DNA of 64,000 nt, taken from Methylobacterium currus. Lineage in GTDB: Bacteria; Pseudomonadota; Alphaproteobacteria; Rhizobiales; Beijerinckiaceae. Location of the stretch: positions 2,142,001-2,206,000 of the forward strand of contig NZ_CP028843.1 in assembly GCF_003058325.1 (NCBI RefSeq), given 5' to 3'. The translations under genes and the position numbers were made by a program. The notes under the pieces are model-generated. The model was not told the origin of the DNA and did no database searches. It saw nothing but the letters and a program-made list of their open reading frames with translations. Below are positions 16,941 to 26,308 of this stretch, piece by piece; within the stretch, counting starts at the first letter, position 1, and every line of letters starts with the position of its first letter.

Positions 16941-18347
16941 ATGCAGCAGTCGCAAGCCCCCGCCAAGTTCCCGATCCCGTTCGCCAACGGGGCCGCCCCA
17001 AGCTACATCCGCGACATCCCCGAAGGCTCCCAGATCGGCATCGCCAACGGCGCGGCCAGCCTGCAGGACGGTTTTCCTCCGCTCAACTTCCTGCCGGTCG
17101 GCAGCGGGGGCGTTCCGCCGTTCGGCCAGGATTTGAACGGGTTGTTCAAGCTGCTCACCCTGTGGGCACGCTGGCAGGCGGCCGGCGGCCTGAACCTCTG
17201 GGACGGCACATTCGCCACCAAGATCGGCGGCTACCCGCGCGGCGCGCTGCTCTCCTCGACCACGGCCGGCCTCGTCTGGCTGAACACGATCGACAACAAC
17301 ACGACCAACCCCGACGGCGGCACTGCGCAGAACTGGCAGCCCGTCCTGACCGGCGCCTCGGTGCCGCAGACGTCGCTGATCCATGCCGGTACCGACACCA
17401 GCACCACGCCGGGCGCCATCACGATCCCGACGCTGGTGCCGGCCATCACCGCGCTCAGCAACTATCAGGTGTTCGAGATCGTCCCGGCGCTCGACATCGC
17501 CGGCCCGACCACCGTCAGCATCCAGAGTTTCGGAGCGATCTCCCTCAAGCGAAACGACGGCGGCGACCCGACGGCGGGTGACGGGCCGGCTGGCCGACCG
17601 TTCCTTGCCGTGTTTCTGAACGGCGTTCTGCGCCGTCTGGGCCAATCGTCGTCCGAGGTCTCCTCGACGGTCATCACCAATATTTTCGGCAGTCGCCTGG
17701 TCGTTGGTGGTCGCACTACGGTCTACAACTCCCCCGGCACTTACACCCTGCAGCTGCCGACCGACGTCACGACGTTCGGGATCGAGGTCTGGGGCGGCGG
17801 CGGCGGCGGCGGCGGGGCGACGGGAAACGGCACGACCGCTGCGGGCGCCGGCGGTGGTGGAGGAGACTATGAGGCGGGCTCCTACGCGTGTCGCGCCGGG
17901 TCTGCACTCACGATCGTCGTGGGCGGCGGCGGCGCGTCGGGGACCCCGAGCGGCAGCAACGGCGGCAACGGCTCACTGTCCTCGGTGACCTACACGAAAC
18001 CCGACGGCACGAGCGTAACGATCGCGGCCGGCGGGGGTAGCGGCGGCGGCGGATCCAGCAACGGTGGATCGTTAGGAGGTGGCGCCGGTGGCACCGGATC
18101 CGGTGGGGCAGTTTCGCGCCCCGGCTATTTTGGTGGGCTTCCGTACACCGTCAGCAACAACGTGTTTATCGGCGGATCCGGCGGGTCATCATACAACTCT
18201 TCTACTACGCCACCTAATTTTGGCTTTGCCGGCAACGGCGGTTCATTTCCCGCAGGTGGCGGCTCCGGATCTGCCGGCAACAACGTGACCGGCAACGGTT
18301 CCATCGGCGGTGCCGGCGCCTCCGGCCTCGTCATCGCCCGCTACTGA
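16941..18347 (+). CDS. Tail fibre with glycine-rich receptor-binding tip
   Basis: A 468-residue protein. Residues 1-140 look like a fibre attachment domain (FPIPFANGAAPSYIRDIP, NFLPVGSGGVPPFGQDLNGL, LWARWQAAGG), known as the N-terminus of many fibres. After a linker, residues about 265-468 form a glycine-rich adhesin: TTFGIEVWGGGGGGGG, repeated GGG runs, and the ending GGAGASGLVIARY. This resembles polyglycine-helix adhesins of the S16 gp38 type, whose loops set host range. Codon and base composition shift mildly toward AT near 18120-18260, where variable loops would lie. Confidence 0.7.
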   Translation: MQQSQAPAKFPIPFANGAAPSYIRDIPEGSQIGIANGAASLQDGFPPLNFLPVGSGGVPPFGQDLNGLFKLLTLWARWQAAGGLNLWDGTFATKIGGYPRGALLSSTTAGLVWLNTIDNNTTNPDGGTAQNWQPVLTGASVPQTSLIHAGTDTSTTPGAITIPTLVPAITALSNYQVFEIVPALDIAGPTTVSIQSFGAISLKRNDGGDPTAGDGPAGRPFLAVFLNGVLRRLGQSSSEVSSTVITNIFGSRLVVGGRTTVYNSPGTYTLQLPTDVTTFGIEVWGGGGGGGGATGNGTTAAGAGGGGGDYEAGSYACRAGSALTIVVGGGGASGTPSGSNGGNGSLSSVTYTKPDGTSVTIAAGGGSGGGGSSNGGSLGGGAGGTGSGGAVSRPGYFGGLPYTVSNNVFIGGSGGSSYNSSTTPPNFGFAGNGGSFPAGGGSGSAGNNVTGNGSIGGAGASGLVIARY

Positions 18348-18359
18348 TTGGAGCATTCC

Positions 18360-18785
18360 GTGCCCTACGCCTATGCGCTGATCGTGGACGCTCGCGTCCA
18401 CGAGCTCTTCGAGATGCGCCCGAACCTGCCTGATCCGTTGCCGAAGGGCTGGACACTTCTTGACGTCGCCGCCTACCCCGACGTGGCGGAGGGTTGGCTC
18501 GTCGACGGGAGCGCAGTTCAAGCCCCGCCCGCGCCCGCGCGGACCCCGGCCGTCGTGGCCGAGGTCTCGAGCGCCCAGGCCAAGATCGCGCTCAGCCGCG
18601 CCGGCCACCTCTCGGCCGTCAAGGACGCCGTGAAGCAGGCCGGCGGCGAGGTGGAGATCTGGTACACCGACGCACGCACCTGGCAACGGTCCAACGCCTA
18701 CGTCGCCCAGATCGGCACGGCCCTCGGCCTCGACGCAGCGGCCATCGACGACCTGTTCGCCGCAGCCTCGCAGATCCAGGCCTGA
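18360..18785 (+). CDS. Small fibre-associated protein, unknown
   Basis: A 141-residue protein. GTG 18360 is preferred because GGAG (18350-18353) lies six bases before it. The N-terminus VPYAYALIVDARVHELFE and a Pro/Ala linker are followed by a helical region with W..SNAY..QIG.ALGLD, as in fibre-assembly or DUF4376-like small tail proteins. The order directly after an adhesin gene suggests a fibre chaperone, but I cannot name the family with confidence. Confidence 0.6.
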   Translation: MPYAYALIVDARVHELFEMRPNLPDPLPKGWTLLDVAAYPDVAEGWLVDGSAVQAPPAPARTPAVVAEVSSAQAKIALSRAGHLSAVKDAVKQAGGEVEIWYTDARTWQRSNAYVAQIGTALGLDAAAIDDLFAAASQIQA

Positions 18786-18788
18786 TTC

Positions 18789-19454
18789 GTGCCGACGAAC
18801 ATCCTTTTGATCCAGCCGCGTCGGCAGGATCTTCAGACCTCGGCGAGCGCGGACTGGACCGACGCTTTCCCGCTCGTTCAGGCGGGGCCGGCCGCCGTCG
18901 TCGCCGGCATCGGCAATCGTGGTGACGGCCCGCTCGCCGTGACAGCCGTCGCGCCCTACACCGAGCTCGGCCCCCACGTGGTCACGGTGACGAGCGCCGC
19001 CGGCGGGGTGTTCCTGTTCGGCGTCACCGATCCCGGAGGCACGCTCGTCGGTCGTGGGATGGCTGGCGCCACCGTCACCGTCGCAGGCCTCACGCTCAGC
19101 CTGACGCCCGGCAGCACGCCATTCCAGGTCGGCGATGCCTGGGGTGTGCAGCCGACCCCGCAGCTGATCGACGATACCGGGATCGACTACGTCCTGCAGG
19201 TCCGACAAAGCCAGACCTCCCCGGTCGTCACGCTCGAAGCCACCTCCCGGCCGCCCGGCGGCACGCTGCAGACCCTGATTCCGGGCGCCGGCAGCGGCGT
19301 GCCGACGCTGCTGGTCCTCGCCCCCATGATGGCGCCAACGCGGTTTCCGCCCGGTCCCTACGTCTACGAGCTGCTCGCCCTCGCCGATGGCCGCCGCAAG
19401 AGCGTCTATTTCGGCAACCTCGAGCACGTGGACGGCGTGGCCTATCTGCCTTGA
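18789..19454 (+). CDS. Tail-associated protein, unknown (beta-rich)
   Basis: A 221-residue protein starting at GTG 18789, three bases after the previous stop. It is rich in beta-forming segments (HVVTVTSAAGGVFLFGVTD, ATVTVAGLTLSLTPGS) and ends YVYELLALADGRRKSVYFGNL. No membrane segment and no signal peptide. I do not recognise a family. It sits among fibre genes and is probably a virion component or fibre decoration. Confidence 0.55.
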   Translation: MPTNILLIQPRRQDLQTSASADWTDAFPLVQAGPAAVVAGIGNRGDGPLAVTAVAPYTELGPHVVTVTSAAGGVFLFGVTDPGGTLVGRGMAGATVTVAGLTLSLTPGSTPFQVGDAWGVQPTPQLIDDTGIDYVLQVRQSQTSPVVTLEATSRPPGGTLQTLIPGAGSGVPTLLVLAPMMAPTRFPPGPYVYELLALADGRRKSVYFGNLEHVDGVAYLP

Positions 19455-19463
19455 GGCGCGCAC

Positions 19464-20495
19464 ATGCCGTTCAAGACGACCTCGACGGTCGGTGAGCCGA
19501 TCGTCATCTCGCTCGCAGGCCAGCCCGGCCTGATCGGTGACCAGGGCGAGGATGGGCGCTCCGCCTACCAGATCGCCGTCGAGACCGGCGGCTATGCTGG
19601 CAGCGAGGCCGATTTCGCCGCCATGCTCGCAAATGCCGGTTCAGCTGATGCGACCCTGACGCTCATCGCGACGACGGATTTGCCAGGCGGGGCATTCGGT
19701 GCGGCCTACGGGTCGGGGCAGGTGAGCCTGGCCACTCCGACGGACACGTCCTCCGCTACAGGGGTGGCGATCGGGTACATCGACAGCCCGGCCGCAGCCG
19801 GCGCGGCGGTGGTGTTGCGGAAGAGCGGGATGGTCCGGGTGGCCGGTGCCGTATGGGCGGCCGGCGACCCCATCTACGTCGCCGACTACGGCGGCCCGAC
19901 CAATCTGCCGCGTACCTCGGGCTGGAGCCAGCAGGTCGGCGCGGCGACCGGGCCCGACACTTTCGACCTGGCGATTGGCCCGGCCGAGATCATCGCCTCT
20001 GTGGTCACGCTCGGCGCCGTCTCCGCGGTTATCGCCCAGGCCCTCACCGATGTGGTCCGGTCGTTGCCGCTGACGATGCCGCTCGCGGCGGGCTCGCTGT
20101 GGCGCTCCCAGACCTTCACATGCCTCTCGCCGAACTCGGACGGTACGCCCTACATCGCGCCCTACGGTGTCGGGCTGGGCGGCGCGCTCGACCCGGTGAC
20201 CGCGACCCTTGGCGTCGCGGTGCCACGGGCGCTGCGGGCGCTGCCGACCGTAGCGCCGGGCGCGGCGGGAGCGCTCTGGCGCAACGGCGGGCGGCTCGCT
20301 CTCACGGCGAACAACGACGGTACCGCCTATCCCACGACGCCGCTGCCGACCTCGGGCTCCGCGCTCCTGATCGCCGTCCGCGCCGCCCTTCTTCCCTGGC
20401 TCGCCGACACGATGCCTGCCCTGCCTACGCTGCCGCCGGTCTCGTCGAGCGCCCTGTACCGCACCAACGACCACGCCCTGGCGCTGTCGCTCTAG
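19464..20495 (+). CDS. Tail fibre / virion protein, unknown
   Basis: A 343-residue protein. Near the N-terminus GLIGDQGEDGRSAYQIAVE and GYAGSEADFAAML form a short collagen-like turn plus a motif common in phage fibre proteins (xAYxIAVxxGxxGxExxW/F). The middle has PIYVADYGG and the C-terminal half has two related stretches with LWR....LT...DGT.Y and TLPP/PTVAPGAAG segments, suggesting internal repetition. It is likely part of the distal tail. No enzymatic motif is seen. Confidence 0.55.
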   Translation: MPFKTTSTVGEPIVISLAGQPGLIGDQGEDGRSAYQIAVETGGYAGSEADFAAMLANAGSADATLTLIATTDLPGGAFGAAYGSGQVSLATPTDTSSATGVAIGYIDSPAAAGAAVVLRKSGMVRVAGAVWAAGDPIYVADYGGPTNLPRTSGWSQQVGAATGPDTFDLAIGPAEIIASVVTLGAVSAVIAQALTDVVRSLPLTMPLAAGSLWRSQTFTCLSPNSDGTPYIAPYGVGLGGALDPVTATLGVAVPRALRALPTVAPGAAGALWRNGGRLALTANNDGTAYPTTPLPTSGSALLIAVRAALLPWLADTMPALPTLPPVSSSALYRTNDHALALSL

Positions 20496-20503
20496 AGGTC
20501 CCG

Positions 20504-20605
20504 ATGCCCCGCATTCTCCTCGCCCTCGTCCCGATCGCCGGGACGAGGATCACCTTCGCGCGCGCCCGGGGTTCGGCCCGGGCCCCCGCCCTGTCGTCCT
20601 GGTAG
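20504..20605 (+). CDS. Very small ORF between fibre genes
   Basis: A 33-codon frame with a GAGG-type ribosome-binding site (20495-20498) six bases before its ATG and a stop that provides part of the AGGAGG site for the next gene. Sequence begins MPRILLALVPIAGTRITFAR, hydrophobic then Arg/Ala-rich. It fills the 122-base gap neatly and may be translated, but it could equally be a spacer. No family recognised. Confidence 0.35.
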   Translation: MPRILLALVPIAGTRITFARARGSARAPALSSW

Positions 20606-20617
20606 GAGGGCGCCGCG

Positions 20618-20872
20618 ATGGCCGACACCCAGATCTCCACTATCGCACCGGACGGCACCCGCTCAATTGAGGCGGCCTCGCAGCTCGTCGGCCGTCTGCT
20701 CCTCCCGGTCGGCGACGGCCAGCAGACCATCCCGCAGGCGCTGTCCGACCGGCCGACGCAGGCCGACGTCGCTGCCTACGTCGCCGCCGCCGCGCTCGCG
20801 GTCTCCTACGACATGGGCACCCTGGACCAGCCCGCCGACGGGTCCGCGCCTCTCGACTTCGGGGTCCTGTGA
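20618..20872 (+). CDS. Small tail-region protein, unknown
   Basis: An 84-residue protein preceded by AGGAGGG (20605-20611) at good spacing. It contains QISTIAPDGTRSIEAASQ, LVGRLLLPVGDGQQTIPQALSDRP and a short C-terminal domain. Its stop TGA overlaps the ATG of the tailspike gene (20872), so it is co-translated with it. It may be a small adaptor or a fragment of a fibre N-terminal module. No family name is supported. Confidence 0.55.
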   Translation: MADTQISTIAPDGTRSIEAASQLVGRLLLPVGDGQQTIPQALSDRPTQADVAAYVAAAALAVSYDMGTLDQPADGSAPLDFGVL

Positions 20873-23100
20873 TGACTCGACAGACGCTCCAGATCGCGCG
20901 CGGCAACACCGCTAAGGTCGCCAGCTATCCCGCTGCGCCGGGCGAGCCGTTCGTCAACACGGACACCGGCCGCCTACATGCCGGCAACGGTCTACCGGGC
21001 GGCGTCCCGGCCGCCCTGAAGAGCGAGGTCGAGGCGCTGATCGTCGCGCTTGCCAACAAGCGCGACAAGAGCCCCTACGAGTTGGTGCTCACGCAAGAAC
21101 TTCTGTCCGGCGACGGCTCCGCGGCCCAGGCGGCGATCAACTTGTTCATCGGGCTGCCCGGGCGGAAGCGGATCTATACCGCGCCTGGTCCGCTCTACTT
21201 CCCGCGTGTCATTGTTCTCCAGTACGTCAACGACCTGGAATGGGTCGCACAGGGCACCGATTACATCGTGCGGGCGCCCATTCCGGCATCAGGCGTGCTC
21301 GACCAGAACTATAGCTGGAACGGCTTTCTCTTTATTGCCAACTGCGCGGGTGTGGACTTCCTCGGCTCGGCAACGATCGACTACGACAACTTGCCTTTCA
21401 CGCAGGGCACGATCACGGCGGTCAACGGGACGTCGACGTTCGACGTCAAGGTCGACGACGGGTTCCGGATCGACTTCGCGACGTCCGAGGGGCACTTCGG
21501 CGTCGATGGCGATGGCATCCTCGACAGCGGCTCGAACTCCAACGTCGCGAGCATCACGCCGCTCGGCAATCGCACCCTGCGTATTGCTCAGATGAACTCG
21601 GTGAATGGCGCGCTCTACGTCGTTGGCAAGCGCGTCGCCATTCAGCACAAGAAATACAGCACCCCGCAAGCTGCCGCCGAGCCCCTGATCGTCTGCTATT
21701 CCAACCGCGATATTCGCTGGCTGGGAAGCTACCTGATCCTTGCGGCAGCCTCGACGGGCGTCTTCAACAATTACGGCGCCGGCACGCAGAATTGGTCCGG
21801 CGTTCGCATCGCGCGAAAATTCGGGCGCCTGATCTCGGCCAACGCCGACGGTCAGCAGCACGTCGGCCTGCGCGGCGCGGACCTGATCCTCGACGACCCT
21901 CTCCTGGAGGGGATGTGCGACGACGCCATGCACGTCTTCAACGCGCAGTACACGGTGACCGCGGTCAGCGGGACGACGATCACCTCGGGTGGCGGCGATC
22001 TCCCGGCCTGGTGGGACACGACCTACAGCCGCGTGCGGGTCATCGCGCCGAACGGCGCCTCGCGCGGCGAGGGCCGGATCACGAGCACGACGTCGGGCGG
22101 CGGGCAGTGGAGCGTCACGCTCGATACCCTGCCGGCCGGCACTGCGCCGGGTGACCGGATCCTCAACCTGTCGCTCCTGCCGCGCAAGACGCAGGTCTTC
22201 GACGGGGTGATTGGTCGCAACTGGGGTAACGGCCTGCGTCTCGACTGCACGAACCTGATGGTCCGGCGCGTACAATTTGACCGGACGCTGTTTGCTGGCG
22301 TCGTGGCGGCAGCGGCCAACGAATTTCAGCAGGGGGCGGCCCCCTCTGATGTCATCGTAGACGATTGCGATTTTGACAATTGTCAGCGCAATCGTGGCTT
22401 AGAGAGTGCCGACTATCTGCCGGTCTCAATCGCCGTGTACGCAACCTCTCTCGATGGATCTGGTGGTGGTTACGCGCCCGTCCAGGATATCGGCGGCGTA
22501 GAAATTATTCGCAACCGTATCCGCCATACGGACGGCGGCGGAGTGGCAATATGTGAGGCCCATAACGTTACCGCTAGCGACAACACCTTCTACGACATTT
22601 CGCGCGTTCCTCTAAACTCGGATCCCGGTAATATCCGTCGCAACGACATCACCCTGCGAAATGTTTCAAAAGCCATCATCGACGACAACAAGAACCTTGA
22701 CCTCACGGGGCGTATCGCTAGTGCGGGCGGCGCAGTGGTGGCTGAGGTCGGGCGTAACCCCGGCATGAGCCTGTCCGGCATTGTCGTTGCCGGAGATCTC
22801 GCGAGCATCACCGCGGCCGGCACCGATCAGGCGTCGGCTACCAGCTTACCGGCGCGATCAAACCGGGTTGTGGCAGGCTCCGGCGGCGTTCGTCTCCCGG
22901 CCATCGCCGCGTGGGGCGCGCGTACAATTACCGTGACCAACGCCACGAATGCTCCGATCCTTATCTATTCAAACGGATCTGAATATTTTGAGGTTGGCGG
23001 GGCATCGCGTCCACTTAAGCCGGCCCAGACTGAGACGTACATTCCGTCTCTCGAAATCGGTTGGGTTGAAGTCGGCCGCGCGGCACCGATCAATTATTGA
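20872..23100 (+). CDS. Tailspike, right-handed beta-helix type
   Basis: A 742-residue protein. The N-terminus has a short module (RGNTAKVASYPAAPGEPFV, NTDTGRLHAGNGLPGG) used by many phage tail proteins as an attachment or capping unit. From about residue 90 to 640 it shows pectate-lyase-like repetition: GVDFLGSATIDYDN, LRGADLILDDPLLEGMCDDAMHVFN, NNRI-type turns (EIIRNRIRHTDGGGVAICEAHNVTASDN). Such spikes bind and often cleave surface polysaccharide. The DDAMHVFNAQ segment is a candidate active region, which is inference. The 3' third is slightly AT-richer, as in receptor-binding genes. Confidence 0.75.
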   Translation: MTRQTLQIARGNTAKVASYPAAPGEPFVNTDTGRLHAGNGLPGGVPAALKSEVEALIVALANKRDKSPYELVLTQELLSGDGSAAQAAINLFIGLPGRKRIYTAPGPLYFPRVIVLQYVNDLEWVAQGTDYIVRAPIPASGVLDQNYSWNGFLFIANCAGVDFLGSATIDYDNLPFTQGTITAVNGTSTFDVKVDDGFRIDFATSEGHFGVDGDGILDSGSNSNVASITPLGNRTLRIAQMNSVNGALYVVGKRVAIQHKKYSTPQAAAEPLIVCYSNRDIRWLGSYLILAAASTGVFNNYGAGTQNWSGVRIARKFGRLISANADGQQHVGLRGADLILDDPLLEGMCDDAMHVFNAQYTVTAVSGTTITSGGGDLPAWWDTTYSRVRVIAPNGASRGEGRITSTTSGGGQWSVTLDTLPAGTAPGDRILNLSLLPRKTQVFDGVIGRNWGNGLRLDCTNLMVRRVQFDRTLFAGVVAAAANEFQQGAAPSDVIVDDCDFDNCQRNRGLESADYLPVSIAVYATSLDGSGGGYAPVQDIGGVEIIRNRIRHTDGGGVAICEAHNVTASDNTFYDISRVPLNSDPGNIRRNDITLRNVSKAIIDDNKNLDLTGRIASAGGAVVAEVGRNPGMSLSGIVVAGDLASITAAGTDQASATSLPARSNRVVAGSGGVRLPAIAAWGARTITVTNATNAPILIYSNGSEYFEVGGASRPLKPAQTETYIPSLEIGWVEVGRAAPINY

Positions 23101-23148
23101 TGCGCCGATACAGCTCAAATCTAACTGTAAAATTTGGAGCCCGCGAGC

Positions 23149-23601
23149 ATGGCGCGTAAACCATTTCGTGCCGTCCGCGGCTCCAATGCGCAGGTGCGGG
23201 CCTATACCGGCTTCTCTGGCGAGCTGGTCTATAATACGGACACGGGCCGGCTACACGCGATGTCGGGAGACATCCCAGGCGGCGCCCCTCTGGCCCGCTG
23301 TGGACGCAGGGTCGTTGCTGGTCAAAATGCGTCCCTGGCTGCGGCCGATGCCTACGTCGCGGTCACCAGTCTTTCCGCCCCGGTCACGCTGACCCTCCCG
23401 CCGGCGGCCAATTTCGAGCCAGGCCAGCCCCTCTACATCGCCGATGAAACGGGACTGTGCTCGGCCGACGCCGGACGGACGATCACGATTGCCGCTGCGG
23501 GCTCGGACACCATCGCGGGGCAGCCGGCAGTCACGATGGGCTCGCCCTATCAGAAACTCACGTTCCACTCGAACGGCTCGAACCTGTGGACCTACGCATG
23601 A
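23149..23601 (+). CDS. Small tail protein with spike-type N-terminal module
   Basis: A 150-residue protein. GGAG at 23134-23137 and the methionine at MARKPFRAVRGSN define ATG 23149. Its first 45 residues repeat the N-terminal module of the upstream tailspike (GELVYNTDTGRLHAMSGDIPGG). The rest is a compact beta region (APVTLTLPPAANFEPGQPLYIADETG, split across turns; ITIAAAGSDTIAG...) common at fibre tips in many phages. Its stop overlaps the start of the second tailspike. Probably a fibre or capping protein. Confidence 0.6.
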   Translation: MARKPFRAVRGSNAQVRAYTGFSGELVYNTDTGRLHAMSGDIPGGAPLARCGRRVVAGQNASLAAADAYVAVTSLSAPVTLTLPPAANFEPGQPLYIADETGLCSADAGRTITIAAAGSDTIAGQPAVTMGSPYQKLTFHSNGSNLWTYA

Positions 23602-26261
23602 TGCGCAGCCTCGCTCTCATCCCGCTTGCGCTGGCGGCGCTCTTCGACGCTTCGGCACCGGCCTATGCCCAACAGGCGCAGGTGCTGCCGCCCGGGCAGA
23701 TCGACGGCAGTGGCAACCTGATGCTGGGCCCCGTGACGCTCGGCAAGCGGCAGGGCACCACGTTCACGATCACGCCCGACAACCTACAGATCCGCGGGGC
23801 CGGCTCGACAGGTGAAGCCTCAACGCTCGACGTGCGGGGCTTCGGGCTCTCGTCGCCGCTCAGTCTGCGCACGCTTGCCAGCGACCTGCCACTCACCCCG
23901 CGGATGATCTCGCCCACCGCGTGCTCCGGCAGCGGCGATGACACGGCGACGCTCCAGACGCTCGCGGCGCTCTACCGGACGCTCGGCCGGCGGGTCTACG
24001 TCCCGGGCGACATGCAGTGCCGGATCGCCGCGACGGTCGTGTTCCTGCCGCCCGCGGGATCAAGCCTGGTCCGGCCAGCTCCGAGCATCACCCTCGACAA
24101 GTCGGCCAAGATCACCGCGACCGCGGCGATGACCTCGATGTTCGATTTCGGGTCGGACGCGAGCGACTACAGCGGCATCATCCGAGGCGGCCTGTTCGAG
24201 GGCGGCACGTTCGATGCGGCAGGGCTGGCCGGCATCGCCGTGCGGGCGCCCTTCGTCAACCACGCCACCATCCGCAATGTCCGCACCGTCGACACGCAAG
24301 TGGCTGGCGTCAAGTTCGGCTCGTCGACCGCGCCGCAGTCGAGCTATGAGGGCTTCTTCGAGAATATCACGACTGTTCGCACCGCGCCGCGCGGCGCCGC
24401 CCCGGCCGGAAGCTCTTGCGTCCTCTACGAGAACACGGGGGATAGCCATGGCCTGAACTCGGTGCTCAACGGCTGCAAAATCGGCGTTAATGCACCAAGC
24501 ACGTATGACAGCAAATTCACCAACGTCCACGTCTGGAACTTCGACAGTGCGGGGCCGTTGGATGCTGGTTTTGATCTCGCCGGTGACAACCACATTGTTG
24601 GCAGTCAGCTCGACGGTCCTTTCAGCGTCGCGTATCGCTTCCGTGGCGCGCGAAACTCCATCACCTCGTCCAGCGTCAACTACGGCTCTTACGGCGGCAC
24701 CGACAACGTCGCCAACATCGTGCAGCTCGATGCGGGCGCAAGTGTCAGAGCGGTCGCGAATTCGTGGAAGGCGGACGCGACCACCCGCATTGCCAATGAA
24801 GTCACCGGCAACGTGGCCGGCTATACGGCAGTTGGCAATGTCTCGCTCAATGTCGTCAACGCCGCTCCGAGCACTCAACTCTCCGATCTGACGGTCGCCG
24901 GCCCCGTAAATACGCTAAAGATGGCCGGTGACCAAAACGGCGAGTTCCTGGTCACCAACAGCCGGCCGGGCGTTAATACGCTCGGCGTCGTCAACAACGA
25001 CACCAACGGATACAGCGCCTTTTTTGGGCGTCAGAAAGACCTGGCATTTCCTTATCCTTCCGCCGCTAATAGCCAACCCTATGAGCATTTTGCGATCGGC
25101 TTCGCCCCCAACATCTGCGCGGGGGGCGTCTGCGGCCTGAATTACTGGGAGAGCAGCCGCTTCACCACGACTGCCGATGCCAACTATCCGCCGCCGATCG
25201 CCGCCATGCAGATGACGGGTGGGGTGGACCCCACCGGCGGTACGAGCCTGCTCTGCACGAAGACGAACGGCTCCGCCACGCTGACCTGCCCCGCGAACTC
25301 GATCGCCAACGGCGTGCATGTCGCCGGCCGTGGCATCCCGCCTGGCGCCACGATCACCTCCGGCGGAGGCTCGACTACGCTGACTATGTCGGCCCCCTCG
25401 ACCGTCAGTGCTGCGGAGTACACTAACTTCTACACTCCGCAGTTTGGTCAATACAACGTTTGGGGTATCGGCAACGGGCAGTTTCCGTATGACTACAATC
25501 TGAATTTCTACACGTGGTCTGCCGGCAAGAACTATATCGATCTCGCGGACACCGGCGATGCGACCAGGGCGCCATTCCTGAGCCTGGATCGCGTGAATGG
25601 ACGCACTTACGCCGGCAAATCTGCTTGGCGCGACCGTCTCTATGCATCGGCGCCGCTCAACGTCGTTGACCCGGGCACGGCCCTGTTCCACGCGACCCGA
25701 ATTGGCGTCAACACCTACAAAATGGACTGGCTGAGCGGGCCCAATCGGGTCGCGACGCTCGACGTCAACGGCGGCCGGACGCTGCGCCTCGACTATATGG
25801 ACGGGACCGGCAGAACAGACTTTGGCGGCCCCGTTTCGTTCAATGCATTTGGCGGCGCATCCTCGACCAACGCCAATGATAAGAACTACCTGACCGTTCT
25901 TGGAAATCTCGGGAACGCACAGGCGGCGTCCCTGCGGTTCGGCGACGGCACTGGCTGGGAGCTGAACTTCGCGCAAGCCACCAATAACGGCGCCGTGCCC
26001 ATCATGACCATGCTGGACTATGGTCCCGTTGGTTTTGGCGTCACCAACCCCGACTTCAACACATCTGTCGATGCCGCCAAAGCGATCCGCCCCGGCACCT
26101 TTACGGTCTCGACACTGCCGACCGGAGTGGCGGGGGCGACTATCTACGTGAGCAATGGTCGCAAGGTGAGTGAGGCGGCTGGTGCGGGTACGGGTGTGCC
26201 GGCGTACTTCTCCAATGGCGCCTGGCGGCGGTACTCCGATGACACGCCCGTCGCGCAATGA
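23598..26261 (+). CDS. Second beta-helix tailspike, with an apparent signal peptide
   Basis: An 887-residue protein beginning at ATG 23598 (a second ATG follows at once), overlapping the previous stop. The first 26 residues (MMRSLALIPLALAALFDASA, PAYA) read as a Sec signal peptide with an AYA cleavage site, unusual for a virion protein. Residues about 85-400 have a GDDTATLQTL...GRRVYVPG motif and pectate-lyase-type turns. Around 530-600 there is another copy of the Thr/Gly-rich module, and the ending (TVSTLPTGVAGATIYVSNG...FSNGAWRRY) is a common fibre C-terminus. It may be an adhesin or depolymerase. Confidence 0.7.
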   Translation: MMRSLALIPLALAALFDASAPAYAQQAQVLPPGQIDGSGNLMLGPVTLGKRQGTTFTITPDNLQIRGAGSTGEASTLDVRGFGLSSPLSLRTLASDLPLTPRMISPTACSGSGDDTATLQTLAALYRTLGRRVYVPGDMQCRIAATVVFLPPAGSSLVRPAPSITLDKSAKITATAAMTSMFDFGSDASDYSGIIRGGLFEGGTFDAAGLAGIAVRAPFVNHATIRNVRTVDTQVAGVKFGSSTAPQSSYEGFFENITTVRTAPRGAAPAGSSCVLYENTGDSHGLNSVLNGCKIGVNAPSTYDSKFTNVHVWNFDSAGPLDAGFDLAGDNHIVGSQLDGPFSVAYRFRGARNSITSSSVNYGSYGGTDNVANIVQLDAGASVRAVANSWKADATTRIANEVTGNVAGYTAVGNVSLNVVNAAPSTQLSDLTVAGPVNTLKMAGDQNGEFLVTNSRPGVNTLGVVNNDTNGYSAFFGRQKDLAFPYPSAANSQPYEHFAIGFAPNICAGGVCGLNYWESSRFTTTADANYPPPIAAMQMTGGVDPTGGTSLLCTKTNGSATLTCPANSIANGVHVAGRGIPPGATITSGGGSTTLTMSAPSTVSAAEYTNFYTPQFGQYNVWGIGNGQFPYDYNLNFYTWSAGKNYIDLADTGDATRAPFLSLDRVNGRTYAGKSAWRDRLYASAPLNVVDPGTALFHATRIGVNTYKMDWLSGPNRVATLDVNGGRTLRLDYMDGTGRTDFGGPVSFNAFGGASSTNANDKNYLTVLGNLGNAQAASLRFGDGTGWELNFAQATNNGAVPIMTMLDYGPVGFGVTNPDFNTSVDAAKAIRPGTFTVSTLPTGVAGATIYVSNGRKVSEAAGAGTGVPAYFSNGAWRRYSDDTPVAQ

Positions 26262-26308
26262 CGCGCCCTGACCCGGCCCCACACCACTCCTGACAATCCG
26301 GAGACACC

